Of a stretch of DNA of 64,000 nt, positions 49,101-61,100 are shown piece after piece (position 1 is the first letter of the stretch; each line of letters starts with the position of its first letter). A program made the translations under genes and the position numbers. The notes below the pieces were generated by a model that saw only the letters and a program-made list of their open reading frames with translations, did no database searches and was not told where the DNA came from. Origin of the DNA: Todiramphus chloris collaris (Eukaryota; Chordata; Aves; Coraciiformes; Alcedinidae); the NCBI GenBank assembly GCA_025345505.1, contig JANVCC010000077.1:2698446-2762445 (forward strand), given 5' to 3'.

Positions 49101-52100
49101 GGTTCTCCTGGGTGGGACACAGAAATGGAGGAGCAGTCATGCACACAGGTAAGCTACCCTACACCCCACCTATATCTCCTGGAAGCTTCCTTACCTATGA
49201 ATCCTCGTGGACCTCGTTCACCTGTGAACAGGGGAGCAGAAGAGCAGTGTTATCATTTGCTTTGTTCTGACCTGCAGCATCCCAGCCCACAGTGCAGAAC
49301 ATATGATCATGGCCTTGAATTTGCAGGGCAGAAATGGGTAAAGGGAGTAGGTCACATGATTTCCTGCTGAGAGCCAAGTTCCACTTCACTGGGCCACCTC
49401 CCTGCAGTGACTTACGCCTACACTGCATTTTGCAAAAAGTTTGTTCCCCTTTAATGGCAAATCTGAAGCTCTGAATGCTTCTGAATCTAACAGGCTTGCT
49501 AAGTTGGGATCTGAATACAGTGATTGCCTTGACACCAGTACTGGATGCTAATAAATTTTCTCTGACAACTGACTTTTTTCATAGCTTCAGACAGGAGTCC
49601 TACTGACCACTGCACTAACTTTCTTACAGCCACAGAAAGTCAGGACACTTCCTGCTCACAAGCCTTTCCTTCCTTCTTTTCAGTTTGAGGTGCTGAGATC
49701 CATCTAGTATGTTGTTAAGGCAGCAGGATATACACACCTGGGTCCCCCTTTGGTCCTGGTGGGCCTGGTGGACCTGGTGGGCCTGTGAGGAATGTTTCTG
49801 TAATTAAAACAAAAAGGTTCCTTCATGACATCCAACAGAACATGACAAGTTTTCTTTGCCTCCATCTGGTCCTAGCCAAGGATGTGCTCTCTGGAACTGC
49901 AGCAGTCATTCCCAGGGCACAGGAGAGGGAATGAGGGGAAAGAACCTACCTGAGGTAGACATGGAAGATCCTGGTCTCCCTGGTGGACCTGGAGGTCCTG
50001 GCAATCCTTCTCCTAGGCAAAAGGGACACAAAAGGGCTTCAGGAAAGATGAACCTCAGCAATGTAAGTAAATGCACATCAGAGCTGCTACACTTTCAGCC
50101 ACAGCCATATCTCAAATACTTCCAAGTGCAGGGTAGTATTGTTTTCTCCACACACATCTAGCCCCAACAGTTATTCTTCATTATCATTTTCCACCACAGC
50201 AGACATAGGAAATTCCCTTCTTTGTGGTACAGAGGGCTTATCCTGGTTGGCCTTCACTGCATTGAAAGGGAAGGTTCATTTTATCACACACCTGATTTAC
50301 TCCCCTTTGCTACTGAGCAGAGAGCAAGATATGGGGTCATGCTCCTGTCTCGTGTCCTGCACTGCCCCTCTTCTGGCTGTTAAAGAGAAATCTGTGCTAT
50401 GAGAAGTAGGGATTTTCTCATGATAAGAACTGCTCCATTTGTCCCCAGATGGAAGTTAAGGCTGGAGAAGTAAGAAGATGGAATCGACTGCAGTTACTTC
50501 CTCTGGGGACTTTAGAACAGTGAGTGTCTTGCCCAAAAGTATGGCTTTTACGAATTACTACTCTGGTGAACAAACCTCTGCCAAAGCCATCTTCCTTTCT
50601 TGGGCAGCATCTTGCTGCTGTGAAGTTATACTGTAATGAAATTGTGTTAGTAGGAACCCCCTGTGTCAAATTCTGCTTCCATTAAAGTCAGCCCTACTAA
50701 CTTCCACCAGGTCCAATATTGCATCTGGGCCAGCTCAAGGCACGGGATAGAGGCACTGGAAAAACCTCCCACTTTCCAGATTTGTGTCAGAGAAACAAGC
50801 TCTCACCTGGGGGGCCACGAGGTCCAGGGGGTCCCTGCACAGATTCACCTGATAACAAAAGAAACAAGAGTATTATAGAATATTTACTCAGGAAACTATA
50901 CGGTCCGGAAGTGTGCTGTGTGTTAGCATCTCTCTGTTTATGTACTGAGCTCTGCTCTATTACATACCTGGTGGTCCAGGAGGACCTGGTGGTCCTGCTC
51001 GCCCTTGTAAATCTGCCAGCACTGTACAAATGAAACACACACACAGAAAAAAGAAAATTGTTGCTGTGGAGCTACTGCTGCTATGGAAACACTGTTATGT
51101 TGCTGTTAGAAGCTCTTACAATCAAAGGTTGACTAAGGCAGGACCTAGGTGACCTAAGCCAAAGCTGAGGCAGAGAGGGCAGAGGAGAGATGTGTTTGGT
51201 TGCCAGCACGCAGGCTAGGACATGAAACAAAATACAGTGCTGAGAAGGCTGGCAGCATATTGGAAATGGGGAGGAGATCTCTGTAGAGCAATTGTTGCAG
51301 AGGGAAAGAGCAAAGTACTCAAAGGCTAGCAAAGGAGTGAAAGAACTTTCGAGGAGAGGAAAGATCCTTTCAGAGGTAAGTTTTGGGAGGAGAACATTAT
51401 GCAGCCATTACTTAACAAGCAGTTTCACTGTGTTATCTTGATTGGTGTTGTAACCTCACCTCCAAGCTAAGCCACAAACTCAAAGTTCCATGATGCTGAG
51501 AGACAAGGCCCCATGAATGGCAGATGGGACAGTACTGAAGCATGGTCTGGATCTACGTGACCCATTTCAATGGCAGTCAGGCAAGGACCATTCATAAATT
51601 TCTGCTCTCCTCTACCCTGCCTCTCCTGCACACTTACAGAGGTCCTAGATAGACCCTAAGAATACTGACTGTAAGGGCACCACACATCTAGTATTGCACC
51701 GAGCAAGCAGACACTTTTCTTGGGATGCTGATAAACCATTCTCTTCTGCTCTACATTTTTTCATCTTAAAATAGCATTTGCTGCCCTGTGAATTCATCCT
51801 CTAATTTGTTTGATTTTGATTTCTGTTGCTTAGATTAACATGCCTTTTCAAACCGGTTCTCCTCTTACAGATGGCTCTGTGCTCCTATTACACAGGGAAC
51901 TGCCCTGTGTGAACACCAGTGCCTAAAAGGCCAGGCTGAAACCTCACAGGTCTGTGACTGGCTCTGCTGTTAGGGACCATTCCTTAGCTTCCTCCTCTGC
52001 AACATGGGCCTGCTGCCATCTGCTTCCTTTTGAAAGCACATTGGGATGCACAGGAAGGAGGGCAGAAAAGGTAGCTGGTATTGCTGTCCCACCACCAAAC

Positions 52101-55100
52101 ACACACACATGCTTGCCCTATGTCATGTTGACTGAAAGAAGTAGAGGCATCTCTTGTTAGATGTGAGCAGGTGCCTTGAGGCCTCTGGCACCCCGCAAGC
52201 AAAGGAGTGGAAGACAGGTCCTCTTACTTTGAGATGCTAATGAGGAAACTTCTGTTTTGATGGTTTCTACCACAGCGTCACCTGCAGATCCCTTCTCACC
52301 CCGTGGACCTTTTTAAGAAGAATTAAAAAAAAAAAGATACAGTGAATTATGTAACTGAGAGAGAGTGCACCCACTCCTCACCTCCCTGACAACGGGTTCA
52401 GACTCTGTTTATGTGAACTGGGAGCATGAACTCAGTCCCCAGCTCTGAGTGACACTATTCAAATGTGGAAATCCCTGCACGATTTACTCTAACAGGATCA
52501 GAGAAAAGTGGTTAAGGAATGTTCTTAAGAGTCAGCTCTCTTCAGACCCTTCCAGACAGATGTCTGTCCAATTGGCAGTGGTTTCACAGTGACACTATTC
52601 ACAATTTAGTTTGAGCTTGTTCTCCCACCTTTAAAAATGGCAGGAGGTGTCCAGCTGGGCTATATCCCCTACCACAGAAAGACAACTGCACTTGATAAAT
52701 GCTTCAGCAACACCAGCCTCCAGAAAAAATAAGAAAAAAAGCCATTTGCAGCATCCACATCATACTGGCTCTTACCACCCACCACCTTCCCCTGGGAGGG
52801 GAAAAAAAGAATAGAAATTCTTTACAAAACAATTAAGCCAAATAATACAGCAAAATGAACCGAAAGGAGGAAATCTGCAAACAAAAGGGAGAAGGATTCT
52901 GCCAAGGGCTGAGAGAGTTAGAAACAAAGGAAAACTAATGAATGCAGCTCTCTTAAGAAGCAGAATCAAAGCTGATGGAGATTGCTACCTTGCTGTCCAG
53001 GGAGACCAGCTGGTCCAACAGGACCTGGTTTCAAAGAAAAAAGAAAGGTTGCATTAGATTTTCCTATTTGTATTTTACAGTAGCAGGAAAGAATCAATAG
53101 GTCTTTTATAAGAACTGAGACTATCAAATAATGTATTTGTCTGCAGAAGTAAATGGAATTGCTATGGGGTATAAATTCATCAGTGTCCCATGTATTACTT
53201 GAAGCTCCAGAGAAGAGGGTTATTCTCCATCCTGTGAGAATTAAAGTGTGTGGTGCCTCCAAGACTGGGGAAATAACCAGAAGATCACTGACCACATTAG
53301 AAATGCAAGAGGCCTAACTCTCCTCTTGCATTCCCTGCTGCATATTGAGGCTAGCTCTACCAAACCAGCTCCAGGATTAGCTCCAGCTACAAAGCTGGGA
53401 AAGGCACAGAAGAGACATGAGAACCAGGGTTCAGGAACTCTGCTGCCTCATACTGGAGCGGTGTCTGAGCTGGGACAGAGGAGTCTGAGGCTCAAGCTCA
53501 TGGATAGCCAGAGTCTGTGTGTGTGTGTGTGTGTGTGTAAGATCTGCAGATGCTCATGTGGGATTTCTGCTGTCTCGAGTTCAAAGCTAGGAGTGGAAAA
53601 CAAGCACTTCCTGATTTCAGTAACAGTTCTGGGAAAGGGATTAGACATAAACCTGGTTTCCTGAGGCAAAAGAGCTTGATTCTACTCACTGGATTTGACC
53701 TATTGCTACTTTGTACTCATCAGATCAAAGAACAACAGTGTTCCCAGTTTCTTCATCTTCTCAGCCCTTCCTTCTGTCCTTCCTCCCTGTGATCATACCT
53801 CATTTCTCCCTTGAGGCTGCTGCCTTCCTAACTCAGCCTAAGATCTCAGTCTTTCTGCAGGGAAGGGTGAGGACCATGAGTCCTGCCTAAGCAATCTTGC
53901 CTCCCAGACTGGGTGGCTTGGCAGTGACAATAAACATCACACATTACATTAAGAACCGGATGCACAGCAATGTAAGATGCCTGCAAAAACCACAGCAGAG
54001 GAGCAACTTCTCACCTGGAACACCTGGGGGTCCAGTGGGGCCAGGTGGGCCTGGGGGACCTGGTGGGCCTGGCAGAGCAATAGTTGATGAACCCTCTGAA
54101 ACACAAACACATACAGTTGTGCACATACACATATACACACACATCCAGAAAATGCATAACAAATCCATCCTTAGGGAATCACACATGTGTAGTACGTGTA
54201 TTCTCCCAACATGGGGAGCCTCAGTATAGGTCTGACACACAGTCAAGATGACTCTAGGAGGCATAACAAAAACCAGAAAATCCTCCAAAAGGAGAAATGT
54301 TTGAACTCCCACAGCACTACATACCAGCACTTATGACTTTTCCTGGAGCTCCAGGTTCTCCTATGAAAACAAAGAGACAAAAAGTGAACTTCATTTTTTG
54401 GAGAAGATCTGTCAACTATCTCAATGATGTTGTCTTACTAACATGTGATTTCTGTTCTCCTTGCTCTTAATCTCATCTGAGAAATTACAGCACTAAAAGG
54501 TCATGGGGAAAGCCACAGAGCTCAGCTAATCCCAAGATATCCTCTGATCAGCTTTCCAAGTGGGCTGCCCAGAGAGGTTGTGGAGTCCCCTTCTCTGGAG
54601 GTATTCAAAATCCACCTGGACACATTCCTGTGTGACCTGATCTAGGTGATCCTGCTCTGGCAGGTGGCTTGGACTAGATGATCTTTCGAGGACCCTTCCA
54701 ATCCCTGACATTTGGTGATTCTGTGATACGTTTGCCAGCACAGACACCAGGCCTTCATTTAGCCGAGGCAGGCACACAGCTCCATTGCTGTCACAGGCAT
54801 CGTAGCTGTACGCTCAAGGCAGAACCAGGTTTGCTAAGGTTTTCTCAGTGAGAACTGACATGCCCCGTGCCTCAGCAGATGCTCTGCTTTTCCTGTATGC
54901 TGAGGGAGGCTTTGGCTACAATCTGTTTCTCAAACCTTCCCTTCTTAAAGCCACTAGATGCCACTGTTGGTTCAGGGACTGATCAGCAGAGCCGATAATC
55001 CTCCCTAAAACGAAGTGTTTACAGAGAAAATGAGCATTAGGGAAGAAAGAAAACTCACCTTTAAGCCCTGAACGGCCTGGGTTGCCTGGAAGTCCTGATA

Positions 55101-58100
55101 TGAGGTAGATGAACAATTTTAAATGGTTAGTGCAAATAACATGTGCTCTTTTTTTACCAGGTATCCCAGCTGAGTTTCATTTCTGGGTTTCTAGAAGGAG
55201 CTCCCTGCTCAAGACCCTGGATTTCAGCATTTATAAGCACGTTGCTGACAGCAAGTGGAGGAATTCACAGTGGACTATAGACTGAGCTGGTAGTGTCCCC
55301 AGGCATAGTTAAAGGCTTCCCTTCTTCCACTGCTCCCTGGATTATGGCACTGCTTCCTAGATTTACCTGTACCTTCTTCCAGGTACTCCTCCCTGTCCTA
55401 AGGCTCCTGGATAAATTCCCTAGTAACTTGCCCCCCAAACCACCTCTGCTTTCAGATGTCATATCATCTGTTTCCACCTCTACTACTACATCCTCTCCCT
55501 TGTTTCTTATGTTTATTAGTAGGACTTTTCAGTGATAAACAGGGGACTGAAACATGTTACTTGTTGCAATTTTCAAGGCCCTGCATTTATCAGAAATTAT
55601 ATGCCAACCACAAAACCTGTCTCAAAAGCCAAAGGAGATGCAGAAACCTTGGGATATCACTTTGGAAGTTCTGAGCCGAGCAGAGGGGAAATTACAAGGC
55701 TTCTTTGTCATGGATAAATTGCCTGTCACTGACAAATTGGAACACAGTGGAAAAGCCTACCTGGCGGTCCTTGGGGTCCTGGGAGACCTGTCAGAAAAAG
55801 GAAAAAAATCTAAGATGTCTGATGAAATTTCAGGTTGGGAAAGGACAGACAGGGAGAAAAAGATTACATTTACTTGAAATTATAGCACACAGTCCACAAG
55901 CCTAGCACCTGGTATGTAAACTGAATATTGGCTCACAGCAGTTGATGTTCATTTGCAGTCTCTGCAACTCCGAGATCACAAAGGGTCTAGATTCCCTGTA
56001 TATTTTCCTTTCATCACCATCTTACAGTACAGAGATTCTCTGTCAGTCTTAACTTCAAATTGAGACTGGAAAGTTTTACAAAAACATCTGTGTTCCTGAC
56101 TGAACAGAAAGTATTTTTTTCACTGTGTGCTTTTACCTGGCTGTCCTGCATCTCCAGAGGGTCCTGGAGGGCCTCGGAGTCCTGGCATTCCCATAAGACC
56201 CGGTTCACCTAGGGATATAATCACCATTAACAAGACATTGACAAGATCACAGTCTACCAATCAGTTCAAGATTGGCCACCAGCTCTCCTGCAGCACTTTC
56301 TACCTATTGTATCCTCACAGTCAACTGGCCATTCTCAGCATCAGTGTCTGGGAGGTGAACATCAATGACAGAAGAGTTCTGTAGTGAGAACAACTCTGTC
56401 ACAAGTTTACAGCCAGCTCCATTGTATGTCTCAGTTCCATGCTTATGTGGTTGACTCTACAGTTCTCCTGAGAGAGCAAGACCCCAGAACATGAATCTGC
56501 TGCCATCTTGTCCCACTCCTTTTACAAATCAATCTCCTGCACTTCTACCTCAAAGGAATCCCTTACCTTTTTCACCTGGTTGTCCATCACGACCAGCTTG
56601 TCCTGTCCAAAGAAAAAAGACTGTTAGGGTCCACTGAAATAGTACCACAGTTGCCCTGTCCTCCCATGAAGCAGAGCACAGTCCTAAACACAAGAGTAGC
56701 TTTTCATCACATTTCATCTTTAAGACACCTTAGCTGCAGTTACTGAAGATGTAGAAAACATTCACTTGAACCTTAACTGTAGGACATCTTTTTTGAGTAT
56801 ACAGACTAATCTTAGCTATCTGGAAGAAGGACCTAGCATTGCAACCAGTATGATCCCACTCTCTCATATTGCTTCCTTGTCCTTGCTCATAGAAACACAC
56901 TGGGTGGAAATGACATCACCCACATCTAAAGACAGATGTTCACTGTCACCTACCTGCAGGTCCTTTAGCCCCTGGCTCTCCTGGAGGACCAGGCATTCCC
57001 CTTGAGCCTTGTTCACCTGTAGCAAAATGTTAAGAAAATGAATCAAACAAATCTATATATACAAATCTATATATACAATTTATAACTGTCAGCAATATTT
57101 GGCACTTTGCAATTGAAAACCAGCATTGACAGGGTGTTCAGGACTCATGATTCGTTACTGTCTCTGGGTATTAGAAATGCTCCAGTGACACAAGTACAGG
57201 GAACATGAGGGAGAATTTTCCTAAAGCTAAATACAAAGATTGCTACCAAGATTATTAGATTCAAGAATAGGATACATTTGTTTAAAACTTGGGTACAAAA
57301 TTAAAACTCCTGTAACAAATAACATCATTACACTTTTCCAGAAAGCTAATTGGGATTAGCTGGGCTATACTGTTACCTGAAAACTCAGATAATGCACATG
57401 TATATTGGATAGGCTGTTACTCCAGGTAAACAATCACTGACCTGTCATTCCACGGGAGCCCTTCTCACCCTGATCACCTGTGGCATAAAAAAAAAAAGGA
57501 AGGATTCTGTGAGATTGTTTCATTGTAAAATGCTTCCATCAGAGAAAACAAAGTCTGCTTTCTGACAAAAGCACAGAAGAAAAAGCCAAAGAAGAATAGG
57601 ATTAATACCCAGGCACCGTATCCATATCTAAAAGAATCTAAAGAAAATATCCACAAAAGATACCTAATTAAACAATGTACCTTTGGGTCCAGGGGCTCCA
57701 GTGGCTCCTTTCTCACCTTAAAGATACATGAATAATTTAAGAATAGTAAGAACAAGACAGAAAGGAATGGAATTTCATGCATCAAGAAAAATCACAGGGA
57801 AATGGAACAAGTTGCCCACAGAGGTTGTAGAGTCTCCTTCTCTGGAGATATTCAAAACCCACTGGGATGCAATCTTGGGCAACCTGCTCTAGGTGAACCT
57901 ACTTTAGCAGGAGGGTTGGACTAAATAATCTCCAGAGGTTCCTTCCAACCCCTGCCATTCTGTGAAATACAGATTCTCTGGTATCAGGCAAACTCAAACA
58001 GGAAATTCCTTTCCTACAACAAAGCGCCACCCATCCAACCATGTTTCTTCACCTAAATGGCTCTGTTACCTCTGAGACTCTTGTAATTCTCAATATTTGC

Positions 58101-61100
58101 TTGCAACCACTGACTAAGTTTAGTTTCTCCTCCCCTTTCCTCAGTCTGATGATTTAATTTGCCTCTAGCATCAAAATGCTACATGCTCAGACCAAGTCTG
58201 CTGCTCATAGGAGTGCTAACAAAAGCAGATCAGCCAGTGCTGCTCTAATCGCCAAGGGAAAGAGAAGCTTACCTTTAGCACCTGGGAGACCTGCTTCTCC
58301 TCTAAATCCTTGTAGGCCAGGAGGACCTGAAGAAAAATTAGATGGGGGGTTTAAGTCATCCCACACATCATCATCCAACTCACTGAAGAAAAACTATGAG
58401 TAACTGTCATTCAGTTTTTGTTTTTTCTAGTCTGTAGATGCCACAGCAAAGGAATGCAGCACTCACCTGGAGGACCTTGTGGGCCTGGAGAACCCATCAG
58501 ACCTGTGAAAAGGGAAGATGGATTTTCTTTCAGTAACACCACAATTAGAAAATGAATAAATTTCATCTGGTTTTCCCCAAAGCTACCACAACCCAGTAGG
58601 TGTTCAGCAGATTGGAATTCCCCCAGACACTGAAAGAATTTGCATCGTTGGCATCCCCAAAACCAAGACAACAGATCTACAGAACTTAGTGCTTGTGACA
58701 CAGGTTTTTCCTAAAGCAAGCTAAGAAGACTCAAGTCTTCCATCTTGGCCAAGACGCTGGGATCTCTGCTTCAGATGGCACTAGGTTTTTATAGTGCAAT
58801 TTTTATTGCAGTTACATGGATTGTAGAGCTGTAACTCTGTTAGAAGCCTGTTAGGGATACGGCATTTACCTTATTATTTTAGAAAGCAAAGAATAAACAG
58901 CTGGAATCATCACACATCTTAAAGACTGGTGTTCTGAGAAACTTCCCTGACAATCTCCATTCTCACTAAAAATCTCCAAGGATTATGCTCTAAAGGTTAT
59001 GTGCACCTACCAAAGTAAATTTTATCTAAAATGAGTGCCATCAGTTCACTTGTCTGATCACTGCAGTGCAACATAAGTGAAACAGGAAAGCTGGAGTTCT
59101 CATTTACTCCTAATCAGTCTGCTTGGTTGTCTCTGTCCATCTTCATATTTACCTTTAAGGCCAGCAGAACCTGGGGGACCAGGTGGCCCTGGGGGACCTG
59201 GCTCACCAACAACACCTGCAGAATAATAGAATGGATACTGTGTAATACAACTGTGATCCCCTTTTTCCATTCTCCCATCTCCTGTTATTCTTTCTCTGGC
59301 AAGTGTTGTGAATGATCTGCTGGTCAGTTCTAAACACCCCAGTATGCATGCATTGTCCAAGAAAAAGTCCCACCTCACTGGGCTTTAGGATGAACAAGAT
59401 AAATTACCCAGCTTTGGTGACTTGGGTAGCAGGGAAGAAAATGATCGTGATACTGAGTGCTTTTGGGTCCGCTCAACCTAAACCTGACTGTGAGACCTGG
59501 CAAATCAAAATAATCCCTGTTTACCCGTTGTAAGTTTGGCAAAAAAAAAAAAAAAAAAATCCCTTAGGCCAGATTTGTCTGTGCTGGGAAATGTCTGAAA
59601 TGAAATCTAGATTTGACTAATCAGATCAAATTCTATCACTGAGGTGTTTTATAAATCAGGACCAAACTCTAGCTTTTGTCCTTTAGCCAAGAATGGGACA
59701 CCTAGTTCCTACCTCTGTCTCCTTTTTCTCCAAATCCAGGTGGTCCAGGCTCCCCTCGAGGCCCTGGTAGCCCTTCTCGACCTCTTTGTCCCATAGGACC
59801 TTCCACACCAGGATCACCTACAGGAAACAAATGTCTTCTAAAAAAAAATGTGTCTTTATGGGAGGCTTCAGGAAAGAGGATCCACGGCCATTCCTTCCAC
59901 CATGAGGAAGGCCATGATCATAACAACCTCTGTCTGTATTTGTATGCCATGTGTCAATCAGTTGTGAGAAACTCACAGCACTGATAGAGATGCTTACCCA
60001 TGCTGCCTTTCTGTCCTTTTGGTCCTTCTGGTCCTTGGTGCCCTATTGGACCAGGAATGCCTGGAAAAAAATACACAACAAATGTTCAGAGTCCTTGCCT
60101 CTGTAGCATGAAAGAATAAAATGCAAACTAGGGGAACCTGAAGCCTGGAGGCATTCATCATCTGAGGTAAAGAATACGTTACTTGGAAGGTGAGTACTTG
60201 AACAGGGATCTCTTTAGAAGAACACAATATATATAAGAACACAACAAAGTTGGGCCAAACACTCATGTAGCTGTGGGATTCTATCAGAGGTAGGCTGGGA
60301 TCTTCACAATCTGAAATTAAGCATGTTCAACTAAGTGGAAGTCAGGCTGAGTCCATGCTTGTAACCAAGTCTCTGAGCTGTGCCTGTAGCTCAGCACCAA
60401 GGTATAAATCAAGTGATTTAGTCTATGCTAAATATTAACCCTTTAGAGAACCACCTTGAGCTAGGTTTGCATTGCAAAATTGGTTCTTGCCTATAGTAAT
60501 GTCACTAAATGTCCTTCCTCAAAGGGGAATTGTGTTACTGCTCACCTGGGACACCGGGAAGTCCTCGCTCTCCTGTAGAGTGAAAGAAATACACAGTCAG
60601 TGGGGAATAGGTCTTCCCTGTTTGTTACTTGGGCCAGTTCTCACCCCCCATAAGAAGGAGTTTATGTTGCTGGCATGTTTACAAGTTCTACCATCTCCAG
60701 CAATGTCACACTGGCTTCCTTGTATTTATGCAGTGGATTGAATCATTCACACCAAGCAAAATCCTCTGAAGCTCTCTGTGATTAAACCAGGTAGAGTTTG
60801 GCTTCAGGAATGACTTTCATCCAGGTGAAAGAAGTTTCTAGATTCAAAGTGAGATCTGTTCTCTCTTCTACTGTGAACTCTAAAATTGTCTTTACCCAGA
60901 AGAAGAGCAAAAACCCCAACCATCACAAGATTATCTGAATTACAGAATGCATCAGCTTTTCTGTCTAACTTTTGAAGTAACAAAAAGTCATTTGCTACCC
61001 AGGCCCTATGGCAGGCTGCCAATCTACCTGAGAAAGCAGGTAACTCCAGACTCACCTCTAGGACCTTGCATTCCCATGTCACCTGAGAAAGGAGTTGGGG

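Noticed and set aside
57474-57785. A hydrophobic - strand open frame around COL17A1 exon w11
   Set aside because: It runs through introns in a frame different from the collagen exon; the 36-nt exon with proper splice sites explains the conserved part.
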